Origin: Bacillota bacterium
GTDB taxonomy: Bacteria; Bacillota; Clostridia; Oscillospirales; Acutalibacteraceae
DNA length: 7,473 bases
NCBI GenBank assembly: GCA_023420245.1
Contig: JAEZWL010000010.1
Coordinates: forward strand, 1-7,473
Direction of reading: 5' to 3'
The number at the start of each line of letters is the position of its first letter. The stretch's first letter is position 1. The position numbers were made by a program, and so were the translations under genes. Under the pieces are notes generated by a model. It ran no database searches. It was not told where the DNA came from and was given only the letters and a program-made list of their open reading frames with translations. Shown piece after piece: positions 1 to 6,343 of this stretch.

Positions 1-187
1 TACGCAGGGTCAGCTCGTAGCCCCGTAAATGAATTTCTATCGGGTCGCCCATAGGAGCAACCTTGCGAACCATAATCTCTGTACGCGGGGTCAGGCCCAT
101 ATCGAGCAGCCTGCGCCGCAGCGCCCCTTCTCCGTTTACCGCAAGGATTTTGGAGCTTTGACCGATCTTCAATTCATTCAGCGTCAT
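1..187 (-). CDS. feoA: Ferrous iron transport protein A (FeoA), 5' part only
   Basis: FeoA is a small cytoplasmic SH3-like protein that works with the FeoB membrane GTPase in Fe(II) uptake. The first 62 residues are visible, beginning MTLNELKIGQ, and the gene runs off the left edge; the family is usually about 75 residues, so only the end is missing. Diagnostic stretches are LRRRLLDMGLTPRTEI at residues 23-38 and APMGDPIEIHLRGYELTLR at 44-62, matching the family pattern of L-R-x-R-L-x-x-M-G-L followed by A-P-x-G-D-P-I and a terminal L-x-L-R. The ATG at 187-185 is preceded by AAGAGG about seven bases upstream. A promoter and a palindrome lie just before it, so this is probably the first gene of an iron-regulated feo operon. 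feoB, or a second feoA, is expected beyond the window but is not seen. Family assignment is confident. Confidence 0.93.
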   Translation of the reverse strand, partial: MTLNELKIGQSSKILAVNGEGALRRRLLDMGLTPRTEIMVRKVAPMGDPIEIHLRGYELTLR

Positions 188-215
188 ATATCAGCCTCTT
201 CTTCACAAGTATTAT

Positions 216-231
216 GTTAGCTGTTGCTAAC
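216..231. promoter_or_regulatory. Operator-like palindrome just downstream of the feoA promoter
   Basis: Perfect inverted repeat GTTAGC-TGTT-GCTAAC (216-221 and 226-231). It would occupy roughly +4 to +19 of the feoA transcript, a place where a bound repressor blocks initiation or early elongation. The TTAGC/GCTAA arms resemble the inner part of DtxR/IdeR-family sites (TTAGG...CCTAA type), and feo operons are often controlled by Fe(II)-dependent repressors of that family or by Fur. Six-base arms occur by chance, so the assignment rests mainly on position. Which regulator binds is not determined. Confidence 0.5.
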
Positions 232-240
232 TTTACTTTT

Positions 241-269
241 ATTGTATGTTTTCACACCGGGTTTGTCAA
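241..269 (-). promoter_or_regulatory. Sigma-A-type promoter of feoA
   Basis: On the minus strand a perfect -35 box TTGACA (269-264) is followed, after exactly 17 bases, by the -10 box TACAAT (246-241), one mismatch from TATAAT. Transcription should start near 234-235 and give a leader of about 47 nt before the feoA ATG at 187. This is the best-matching promoter I found in the window. Box matches and spacing are read directly; activity is inferred. Confidence 0.75.
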
Positions 270-420
270 TGACAAATCAGACGTTTCGCCATACATTATC
301 ACCTTGTATTTATCAAAAATGACAAAGGATCCGCTGCGCTTCCTCCGCCGAATAATGATCGCTCTCCCTCCCGAATTTTTTCTGTGCCTTTCGTTTATTC
401 CGGCAGAATATTCGACAGCA

Positions 421-449
421 AAAAAGAGCTGTCTCCAAACAGCTCTTTT
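421..449 (-). terminator. Rho-independent terminator of the aminopeptidase-ldh unit
   Basis: An 11-bp perfect stem AAAAGAGCTGT / ACAGCTCTTTT (422-432 and 439-449) has a 6-base loop. On the minus strand it is followed by a run of six U (bases 425-420), part of which pairs in the stem. It begins 34 bases after the ldh stop codon and is well placed to end that transcript and insulate the feoA promoter. The A-rich flank on the other side might let it act weakly in both directions, but no plus-strand gene ends here. Confidence 0.85.
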
Positions 450-483
450 CCAAAAAAATCATTCTGACCGTAGAGTTGAAGCT

Positions 484-1440
484 TTAGAAATCAATGGAAC
501 GCAGCACCTTTTTAATCGCGTCCGCCGAGGCGAGGAGCTTTTGCTGTTCCTCTTCGTTCAAGGGGATGTCCAGAACCTTTTGGACGCCCCTGCTTCCCAC
601 AATCGTCGGAACACCCATGCAGATATCACTCAGACCGTAATGTCCCTCAATCAAACTGGAAATCGGCAGAACCGAATGCTCGTCGCGCAGAATACATTCC
701 GCGATACGGCGAACCGCCATCGCGATTCCGTAGTAGGTTGCGCCCTTGCGCTCGATAATATGATACGCGCTGTCCCGCACGCCTTCATAGAGCCGCTGCA
801 TCGTCTCCATGTGCTTGAATTCACCGCACTGCTCGCAGAAATGGTTCAGCTCGATGCCGGAAACGTTCGCGCTGCTCCAGACCGCCAGCTCGCTGTCGCC
901 GTGCTCCCCGATAATAAACGCGTGAACACTCCGGCTGTCCACATCCAGGTGCCTGCTGAGCAGGTATTTCAGCCTTGCGGTATCAAGAACCGTTCCCGAA
1001 CCGATGACCCGGTTGGAGGGAAAACCGGAAAGCTTGAGGGCAGCGTAGGTCAGAATATCCACCGGATTGGAAACGATAAGCAAGATGCCTTCGCAGGCTC
1101 TTTTCTGAATCTCGGGGATGATTTTTTTAAGAATCGCGACGTTCTTGTGTACCAAATCCAGACGCGTTTCCTCCGGCTTCTGGTTCGCGCCCGCGGTAAC
1201 GATAATCAGACCGCAGTCCGCAATATCATCGTAGCTTCCCGCGTAAATTTCCATCGGACGCGCGAACGGCATCCCGTGGCTCAAGTCCATCGCCTCGCCC
1301 TCAGCCTTTGCCTGATTCGCGTCAATCAGCACCAACTCTGAAAACAGCCCGCTTTCCACAAGGCTGAACGCGGAGCTGGCACCGACAAGACCGCAGCCGA
1401 TCATTGCGCATTTTCTGATATTCACCATTCCTGTCACCAT
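484..1440 (-). CDS. ldh: L-lactate dehydrogenase
   Basis: Cytoplasmic NAD-dependent reduction of pyruvate to L-lactate, regenerating NAD+ in fermentation. The 318 residues fit the family. Visible elements are the Rossmann motif GCGLVG (15-20), the NAD-ribose acidic residue in LIDAN (D40), the mobile loop NQKPEETRLDL (86-96) with catalytic R93, D153 and R156 of LDTARL, and the catalytic His in GEHGDSE (H180). Q87 sits at the specificity position where malate dehydrogenases carry Arg, supporting lactate over malate. By eye-alignment to Bacillus LDH, allosteric His188 is kept (H173) while Arg173 is Lys (K158), so fructose-1,6-bisphosphate control may be altered. The start is uncertain by a codon or so: AAAGGG lies four bases before the ATG at 1440 and seven before a GTG at 1437; the ATG at 1428 has poorer spacing. 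It lies 34 bp after the aminopeptidase gene, probably cotranscribed. Confidence 0.95.
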   Translation of the reverse strand: MVTGMVNIRKCAMIGCGLVGASSAFSLVESGLFSELVLIDANQAKAEGEAMDLSHGMPFARPMEIYAGSYDDIADCGLIIVTAGANQKPEETRLDLVHKNVAILKKIIPEIQKRACEGILLIVSNPVDILTYAALKLSGFPSNRVIGSGTVLDTARLKYLLSRHLDVDSRSVHAFIIGEHGDSELAVWSSANVSGIELNHFCEQCGEFKHMETMQRLYEGVRDSAYHIIERKGATYYGIAMAVRRIAECILRDEHSVLPISSLIEGHYGLSDICMGVPTIVGSRGVQKVLDIPLNEEEQQKLLASADAIKKVLRSIDF

Positions 1441-1474
1441 CTTTCCCTTTATTTTTTCTCAATACCGTTAACGG

Positions 1475-2710
1475 TCAGATTACAAAATTACCGTCCCGGA
1501 ACAAATCAACGCTTTTGCCGTCCTGTGTGGTTCCCAAGATATTCATATCCGCGCTGCCGAACATAAAATCGCAGTGAATTTTCGAGTGGTTGGAGCCGAT
1601 TTTGTCCAGCTCCTCCCGTTTCATTTCGGAACCGTTTTTTACCGTATCGGGGTAGGATTCGCCAAGCGCCAGATGACAGGAGGCATTCTCATCAAACAGC
1701 GTATTCAGAAACAAAATCCCCAATTTTGAAATCGGAGAATCATAGGGGATCAGCGCCACCTCGCCAAGATAACGGCTGCCCTCGTCGAAGTCCAGCAGGT
1801 TCTTCAGGCTTTCCTGCCCCCGCTCCGCGTGATAATCGACAACCTTGCCCTCTTTGAAATCGAGCCAAAAGCCTTCGATCATTTTCCCCTGGTACACCAG
1901 CGGCTTGGTGGCGAACACTCTACCGTTGACGCCGGGTTTAAACGGCATGGTGAACGCTTCCTCGGTAGGCATATTGGGGTTGAAAACCGCCCCGTTCTTT
2001 GCTTTGTCGCAGCCGCCCGCCCAAATATGATTCGGGACAAGCTCCAGATTCAAATCCGTACCCATAGAATTCGTAAAATGCAGGGATTTAAAATTATATT
2101 GATTGAGAAGCTCGCAGTGATGCGCCAAATCCTGATTATGCTTCTGCCACTCTGCTACCGGGTCATTGTCCTCCGTGATCCGGACACTCGAGCAGACCGC
2201 TTTCCACAGCTCCTCCAGCGCCTTTTCCGCATCAAGCTTAGGGAACACCTTCTTCGCCCAGCTGACCGTAGGAATCGCCACAATTGACCATTGACCGTGA
2301 TTGCTCAGCGTGTAGTACTCAAACGGTTCAAAGGCGGTTTCCCTCGCCATTCTCGCCGCCTGCAGCTTATCGCCGTCGATATCCGCAAGCAAGCCGGGGG
2401 TTGCGGATTCAACGTATAAAAAGCAGCATTTCTGATCGATATTATTCCGCTTCTGTTCCACCTTCCAGGGGGCAATATGGGTGAGCGTTTCGGTGCTCTC
2501 ATGCTGATATGCCATTTTGGTCACCAGCTCGTCGTTCCAGTTCACCTGAACCTCGCCCGCGCCCGCCTGATACGCTTCTTCGACGCACAGCCGGACAAAA
2601 TAAGCACAATCCACCGAAGCGGAAATCACGAGCAGCTGAGCCCTTTGCACATTGACGCCGACTTGAACCGCAAGTCGGGCATATTTTCTTAATATGTTTT
2701 CTGAAATCAT
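1475..2710 (-). CDS. M29-family metallo-aminopeptidase (AmpS/PepS type)
   Basis: A cytoplasmic aminopeptidase of MEROPS family M29 that removes N-terminal residues from peptides using two metal ions. The 411 residues match the usual length of AmpS, PepS and thermophilic aminopeptidase T. The C-terminal catalytic half carries the expected ligands in order: E250 in MPTEEAF, E317 in GEVAL, H346 in CHLALGESY with Y353 after it, and H379 and D381 in KIHCDFMFGS. These sit within about three residues of the published aminopeptidase T positions as I recall them. The N-terminal half (about 1-200) is the less conserved domain. The ATG at 2710 follows GAGGGA with six bases between. There is no signal peptide. 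It begins 77 bp after the YgjP-like gene, with a possible promoter in that gap, and is followed closely by ldh. Likely role: using peptides as amino-acid sources; the true substrate range cannot be read. Confidence 0.92.
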   Translation of the reverse strand: MISENILRKYARLAVQVGVNVQRAQLLVISASVDCAYFVRLCVEEAYQAGAGEVQVNWNDELVTKMAYQHESTETLTHIAPWKVEQKRNNIDQKCCFLYVESATPGLLADIDGDKLQAARMARETAFEPFEYYTLSNHGQWSIVAIPTVSWAKKVFPKLDAEKALEELWKAVCSSVRITEDNDPVAEWQKHNQDLAHHCELLNQYNFKSLHFTNSMGTDLNLELVPNHIWAGGCDKAKNGAVFNPNMPTEEAFTMPFKPGVNGRVFATKPLVYQGKMIEGFWLDFKEGKVVDYHAERGQESLKNLLDFDEGSRYLGEVALIPYDSPISKLGILFLNTLFDENASCHLALGESYPDTVKNGSEMKREELDKIGSNHSKIHCDFMFGSADMNILGTTQDGKSVDLFRDGNFVI

Positions 2711-2768
2711 TTTCTTCCCTCAATTCTTTCTATGAAGCATAGGATTAATTTGCATCGTTCTCGCTGTA

Positions 2769-2774
2769 ATTATA
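2769..2774 (-). promoter_or_regulatory. Possible -10 box upstream of the aminopeptidase gene
   Basis: A perfect TATAAT (minus strand, 2774-2769) lies in the 77-bp gap between the YgjP-like gene and the aminopeptidase, about 60 bases before its ATG. No convincing -35 box exists at 16-18 bases: the sequence there is GAATGA or similar, inside the end of the upstream gene. It could be a weak or activator-dependent internal promoter separating the aminopeptidase-ldh pair from the AlkD-YgjP pair, or chance in an AT-rich gap. Confidence 0.35.
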
Positions 2775-2787
2775 CTTCCTTAGGTAT

Positions 2788-3459
2788 TCACTCATTCCAG
2801 CCCTGTTTTTGCAGGGCTTTCGCCAGTGCGCCGAGCTTCGCCCTGCGCTCCCTAAAATCCGGCAGAACGCCTTGCACCAGCCGCCAAAAATTCGCGGAAT
2901 GGTTATGCTCCACCGTATGCGCCAGCTCATGAACGACCACGTAATCAACCAGTGCCGGTTCGGCGAGAATGAGCTTCCACGAAAAATTCAGCTTGTTTTT
3001 CCCGGAGCAGGAGCCCCAGTAGGTATTGGCTTTGCCTATTCGCACCCCCGAGTGCGTCCATCCCGTCAGACCGGAAAAACAGGATACCCGAGCGGGCAAA
3101 TCTCCTTCGGCAAGAGATTGGTAAAGCCGAATAAGCTCTTTCTTCCGGTTCTCCGGAGAATCCGAGCAAAGAACGAAATGAACTCCGTCAAACGCGGTCC
3201 GGTCACCGAACAGTACCGGGTATTCTCTGCCCAGCAGGGGCAGAGCGGAGCCCTCCGTAAGCTCTAATTCCCTGTGTTCTTCCTCCGCAAGCGCCGCCAT
3301 CTGAGCGGACTTCTCCCGAATCCAGCCCTGCCTGCTTTGCACAAAGGCTTCAATTGTTGTGTTCGTCATTTTCAGCGGCGCTCGTATCACCACAGCACCG
3401 CCTCTTTGGACACAAATTGCCAACGTCTTTCGCCGGGAACGGATGAGCTGATATTCCAT
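2788..3459 (-). CDS. YgjP-like zinc metallopeptidase domain protein (DUF45/M48-related)
   Basis: A predicted soluble zinc-dependent hydrolase of the YgjP/DUF45 group, whose natural substrates are poorly known. The 223 residues match the family. The core is the zincin motif HELAH (177-181), with H177 and H181 as zinc ligands and E178 as catalytic base, then NHSANFW (186-192), whose H187 is the likely third ligand. Upstream, NTYWGSCS (145-152) corresponds to the family's R-W-G-S-C motif with Tyr where Arg is usual. The N-terminal part (1-70) has the typical V-x-I-R-x-P pattern. No signal peptide or membrane helix is seen. The ATG at 3459 has GAGGAAG six bases upstream. The stop codon of the AlkD-like gene lies inside this ribosome-binding region, leaving one base between the genes, so translation is probably coupled. 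Any functional link to DNA repair is unproven. Confidence 0.88.
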   Translation of the reverse strand: MEYQLIRSRRKTLAICVQRGGAVVIRAPLKMTNTTIEAFVQSRQGWIREKSAQMAALAEEEHRELELTEGSALPLLGREYPVLFGDRTAFDGVHFVLCSDSPENRKKELIRLYQSLAEGDLPARVSCFSGLTGWTHSGVRIGKANTYWGSCSGKNKLNFSWKLILAEPALVDYVVVHELAHTVEHNHSANFWRLVQGVLPDFRERRAKLGALAKALQKQGWNE

Positions 3460-3460
3460 T

Positions 3461-4174
3461 TTACTTCCTCTTGCTCTTCATGGAGCGGATTACGGTTTTT
3501 GTCGCGTCATCCACGCGGTAGGATTCCACGATTTTCTGCAGCGTTTTATGGTAGGTCCAGTCATCCAGACCGGGCGTTTTCAGATAACGCATTGTTTTTT
3601 CCGGATACTTGACAAAACAAACAGATAACGCCCACGCAACCGCCATTTTCACATAGTACCCGTCATGACGGATGGCGTAATATATCTCCAATACCTCGTC
3701 GATGTACTCGTCAGTCAGGAAAAAATCCATGAGCATAACGACCGCAAAACGAAGATCAAATTCTTTCGTACTGATTAAATAACCCTTTAAAAAGGAATAA
3801 ACCTTCTCCCTGTTTTTCTGCGTGAATTTAAAACTGGAACAGCAAATGTCACACACAGCCCAGTTATCGATCTTGGGCACAAACCCGGCAAGCCGCTCCA
3901 ACGCCTCGGTGACCTCCATCTTCGCGTAGCCGATGACCAGCCCCTGCAGCATAATTTCCTCCATGCTGTCGTCCCTTGCTTCGGAAAGATAGGCGCGCCA
4001 GTCTCCTTTGGCAAGCTGTTTTGCCAAATTACGCAGCTTTGGCACGCGAACGCCGAGAATATTTGTGGCTCCGGGAATTAATTTGTTCTGCATTCTTAAA
4101 TAAGGCTCGTCCGCCAGCGATTGAATATAGCAGGCAAGCGTCTGAACGTCTGAATATTGAAAGCTGTTCTCCAT
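3461..4174 (-). CDS. DNA alkylation repair protein, AlkD-like HEAT-repeat glycosylase
   Basis: AlkD-family proteins are all-helical HEAT-like-repeat DNA glycosylases that remove N3- and N7-alkylated purines without flipping the base. From the ATG at 4174 the product has 237 residues, the family's length. Residues matching the Bacillus cereus AlkD active site are W105 and D109 in DNWAVCDICC, R142 in LRFAVV and W181 in VAWALS; their spacing parallels W109, D113, R148 and W187 of AlkD, by eye and from memory. Cysteines 108, 111 and 112 flank the presumed catalytic Asp. The reading frame is open to 4291, but the extra 39 codons run through the upstream terminator hairpin and encode no family sequence, while GGGGGGA lies six bases before the ATG at 4174. 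Hence the shorter start. The gene abuts the metallopeptidase gene downstream. Glycosylase activity is inferred from family and residues. Confidence 0.9.
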   Translation of the reverse strand: MENSFQYSDVQTLACYIQSLADEPYLRMQNKLIPGATNILGVRVPKLRNLAKQLAKGDWRAYLSEARDDSMEEIMLQGLVIGYAKMEVTEALERLAGFVPKIDNWAVCDICCSSFKFTQKNREKVYSFLKGYLISTKEFDLRFAVVMLMDFFLTDEYIDEVLEIYYAIRHDGYYVKMAVAWALSVCFVKYPEKTMRYLKTPGLDDWTYHKTLQKIVESYRVDDATKTVIRSMKSKRK

Positions 4175-4212
4175 TTTATCCCCCCGTAATTTTGGATTAT
4201 TCCGGTAAAAAC

Positions 4213-4241
4213 AGTATAGCCTCAATCCCTCAAAAACACAA
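4213..4241 (-). promoter_or_regulatory. Candidate promoter of the AlkD-YgjP unit
   Basis: On the minus strand the -10 box TATACT (4218-4213) has a weak -35 TTGTGT (4241-4236) at exactly 17 bases. This would start transcription near 4206, about 30 bases before the AlkD-like ATG. The -35 lies within the arm of the transporter operon's terminator, so the two signals overlap. The -10 is convincing; the -35 matches at only its first three bases. Confidence 0.45.
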
Positions 4242-4276
4242 CAGCCGCCCGCAAAAAGCTGGCGGCTGTTGTGTTT
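4232..4276 (-). terminator. Rho-independent terminator of the Bce-type transporter operon
   Basis: A perfect 16-bp stem (4234-4249 with 4261-4276; core ACAACAGCCGCC / GGCGGCTGTTGT) closes an 11-base loop, and on the minus strand runs into five U (4236-4232), partly paired in the stem. It starts 30 bases after the permease stop codon. It is the strongest hairpin in the window and sits between two gene units reading the same way. It also shows that the AlkD-like gene cannot sensibly begin at 4291. Confidence 0.88.
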
Positions 4277-4278
4277 GC

Positions 4279-4302
4279 GGCTGCGCGGCATTATCCGCAG
4301 CC
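4279..4302 (-). other. Small stem-loop between the permease stop and the terminator
   Basis: GGCTGCG (4279-4285) and CGCAGCC (4296-4302) form a 7-bp GC-rich stem with a 10-base loop, four bases after the permease stop codon and two bases before the main terminator stem. It has no U-tract of its own. It may stabilise the 3' end of the message or be incidental. Confidence 0.35.
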
Positions 4303-4306
4303 TGTA

Positions 4307-6343
4307 TTATGATTTTTGGCGTATCATACTTTTGCTGCCAAGATAGGTGGCGATAAAATACCCGCCGTAAATCAGAAGGAAAATTGCCGCGGTAAACAGA
4401 GAGCTGCTCGCGGTATTCAAATGACCGATCATTGATATGGCGTTATTCGCCACCCGAACACCCACAACGGAGTGAATGACGGCAAGAGACAGCGGCAGAA
4501 AAAAGTAGATTCCGATTTGCTCAAACAGCGCGCGGTTAATCATTTTTTCCTCAGTTCCGAGCTTTCTTAGGAGCCCGTAACGCTCCACGTTGTCCGACGC
4601 CTCGGAAAGCTGCTGAAGGGCAAGCACGGCGGCACTGGTAATCAAAAATACAATGCCGATATAAATTCCCATAAACGATACGATCGTTCCCAGACCCAGA
4701 CTCTGCTCGTAAATGTGCGTTTTATCCATCGCCATATCATAAGGGCAAATCACGGTCTTTTTCCGAATCGCCTCCCTACTGTAGACACTCTCCAGCTTCT
4801 GCAGGAATTCCTGCTCATCGATTCCGCTTTTGTAATTCATATTCAGGATACGCATACTCCACCGAAAGCCGCTGACCGCTTCATCCGGAACGACCAGCGT
4901 ACCGGAATCCATGCCTGCCATTGAGGTAAGAAGGCTCGTCTGTGTCACGGTCTTTTGGGCACTGTGCAGTACCATTCCGTTTATTGTAATTTTATCGTTG
5001 CTTTTCAAAAACTGATTTAAGGGATCAATCATCTGTTCAAAATTGCAGTTCACGAGAAACTGGTCGTTCCGGAGCGTAACTTCCGGCTTTCCCATCATTT
5101 TCAGCGCTTTGTTATATTCGCTCAGTGAAAGAGCATTCACTGGAGCCTGCATAAACTTTTCCGAGGATTCGTCTCCCAAAACCTGTTTCAGCGCGGCGAC
5201 ATTCAGATGAAGATCTCCATACTTTACATCGGAAATATAAATATTAAGCTGCGCATATTCCTTTGCGTATCGGTCCAGGTCGATTTTATCGCTCTTCATC
5301 TTTTTTTCGATATCGGTAACCTTGTTTTCTTGACTCTCCTCATAGCTATAGGTAAACGAAACATCAAAGGGGGTCGATCGCTTCACGTTTTCGGTTAATA
5401 CGTTTGCAATTCCCATCCCCGTGGAGACGGTTCCGATCGTAATAAGAAGCATAATGCAGATGACGGACATGGACACAAATGCCGTGTTGATTCTGCTGTT
5501 GATCTGACGCAGGATAAACATATTCAGATTTCTGAAATACATCCGCTTGCTTGTTTTTACCACGCGGAGCAAAAAGCCGGAAAGGGACAGGAAAAACAGC
5601 AGTGTACCAATGCAGCCTAAAACGATGGACGCGGTAAACATGTTATTTAACATGAACATGCCGTTCTTGATAATAAAATAATAAGCCAGACTGAGACAAA
5701 CCACGGATACGATAAACAAGACAACCGATACCCACAGCCTTTTGATTTTGAGGCTTTCATTCTTCTTCCCCGCTGTAAGGAGGTCGATCAGCTTTAGCTT
5801 GGAGATGGATACGGTGTTGAAAATCATAACAATCAAAAAAATAATACCAAAGTAGAGCAGCGTCTTATAAAACGCGTTCACCGAAAAAATAAAGTGGAAG
5901 GCCTTTAAATTTGCCTGAAACATCTTTGCAGTGATAACACTGAGCCCCTGAGAGGCAAAAACGCCGATAATCAACCCCACAGCCAAGGCAAAGACGCCGA
6001 TAAGGAGGGTTTCTAAAATCACAATCCGGGAGATTTTTCGTTTTTCCATCCCGAGCGTCATATAGATACCGAGTTCCTTTTTCCTTCTCCGAATCAAAAA
6101 GCCGTTAGCGTAAACAATTAAAAAGCCAAGAATGACGGAAATGAAAACAGAGATATAAGCAATCGCTTCCGTCAGCATTTTCATGCTATCCGTTTTTGTT
6201 TTGCTCAGAACCATCATGGCAGCCTGAGAATCAATAGAATTAAACATATAGAAAAGACAAACGCCGAAGGTGAGAGTCAAAAAATAAACCGTAAAATCCC
6301 GAATGCTTTTTGTAACATTTTTCAAGGCAAGCTTATAAAACAT
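4307..6343 (-). CDS. Bce-type ABC transporter permease (FtsX-domain, 10 helices)
   Basis: Membrane subunit of a BceAB-type transporter, the group that protects Firmicutes from bacitracin, lantibiotics and similar envelope-active peptides and signals to a partner histidine kinase. From the ATG at 6343 it has 678 residues. Hydrophobic segments fall at about 17-38, 61-84, 109-131, 157-179, 204-226, 237-260 and 287-312; then come a large non-hydrophobic, presumably extracellular domain (about 315-550) and three more helices near 553-578, 610-635 and 648-668. That 7+3 pattern with the big loop between helices 7 and 8 is the BceB signature. The FtsX coupling region RRRKKELGIYMTLGMEKRK (85-103) follows helix 2. 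A strong GGAGGTGA eight bases before 6343 fixes the start; an upstream ATG at 6391 would add 16 residues lying deep in the ATPase gene. The coding region overlaps the ATPase gene by 11 bp. The exact ligand cannot be read from sequence. Confidence 0.92.
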   Translation of the reverse strand: MFYKLALKNVTKSIRDFTVYFLTLTFGVCLFYMFNSIDSQAAMMVLSKTKTDSMKMLTEAIAYISVFISVILGFLIVYANGFLIRRRKKELGIYMTLGMEKRKISRIVILETLLIGVFALAVGLIIGVFASQGLSVITAKMFQANLKAFHFIFSVNAFYKTLLYFGIIFLIVMIFNTVSISKLKLIDLLTAGKKNESLKIKRLWVSVVLFIVSVVCLSLAYYFIIKNGMFMLNNMFTASIVLGCIGTLLFFLSLSGFLLRVVKTSKRMYFRNLNMFILRQINSRINTAFVSMSVICIMLLITIGTVSTGMGIANVLTENVKRSTPFDVSFTYSYEESQENKVTDIEKKMKSDKIDLDRYAKEYAQLNIYISDVKYGDLHLNVAALKQVLGDESSEKFMQAPVNALSLSEYNKALKMMGKPEVTLRNDQFLVNCNFEQMIDPLNQFLKSNDKITINGMVLHSAQKTVTQTSLLTSMAGMDSGTLVVPDEAVSGFRWSMRILNMNYKSGIDEQEFLQKLESVYSREAIRKKTVICPYDMAMDKTHIYEQSLGLGTIVSFMGIYIGIVFLITSAAVLALQQLSEASDNVERYGLLRKLGTEEKMINRALFEQIGIYFFLPLSLAVIHSVVGVRVANNAISMIGHLNTASSSLFTAAIFLLIYGGYFIATYLGSKSMIRQKS

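Noticed and set aside
252..296. 14-codon minus-strand ORF starting at 296 with AAGGTGA upstream
   Set aside because: Its ribosome binding site is only about two bases from the ATG, it covers the feoA -35 region, and nothing supports its translation.
1189..1194. Possibility that the ldh product is malate or 2-hydroxyisocaproate dehydrogenase
   Set aside because: Gln at position 87 in NQKP is the lactate-type specificity residue. Malate dehydrogenases have Arg there, and hydroxyisocaproate enzymes differ strongly in this loop.
214..1341. Long 375-codon plus-strand open frame antisense to ldh
   Set aside because: It lies almost wholly opposite the clearly conserved lactate dehydrogenase gene, resembles no known family, has no convincing ribosome binding site and covers the terminator hairpin. 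It is a shadow of ldh codon usage.
1464..1475. 12-bp perfect palindrome ACCGTTAACGGT between the aminopeptidase and ldh genes
   Set aside because: Rex sites that control ldh in many Firmicutes have TTGTTAA and TTAACAA arms with a spacer, which this lacks. One or two 12-bp palindromes are expected by chance in about 7.5 kb, and it has no loop or U-tract for a terminator.
1829..2287. Plus-strand 152-codon frame opposite the aminopeptidase gene
   Set aside because: It runs antisense to an intact M29 gene with all metal ligands and has no family resemblance. The same applies to the plus-strand frames at 2809-3267 and 6903-7472.
2799..2818. Hairpin AGCCCTG / CAGGGCT near the end of the YgjP-like gene
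   Set aside because: It lies within coding sequence for the last residues and has no U-tract on the minus strand. The T-rich side faces the plus strand, where no gene ends.
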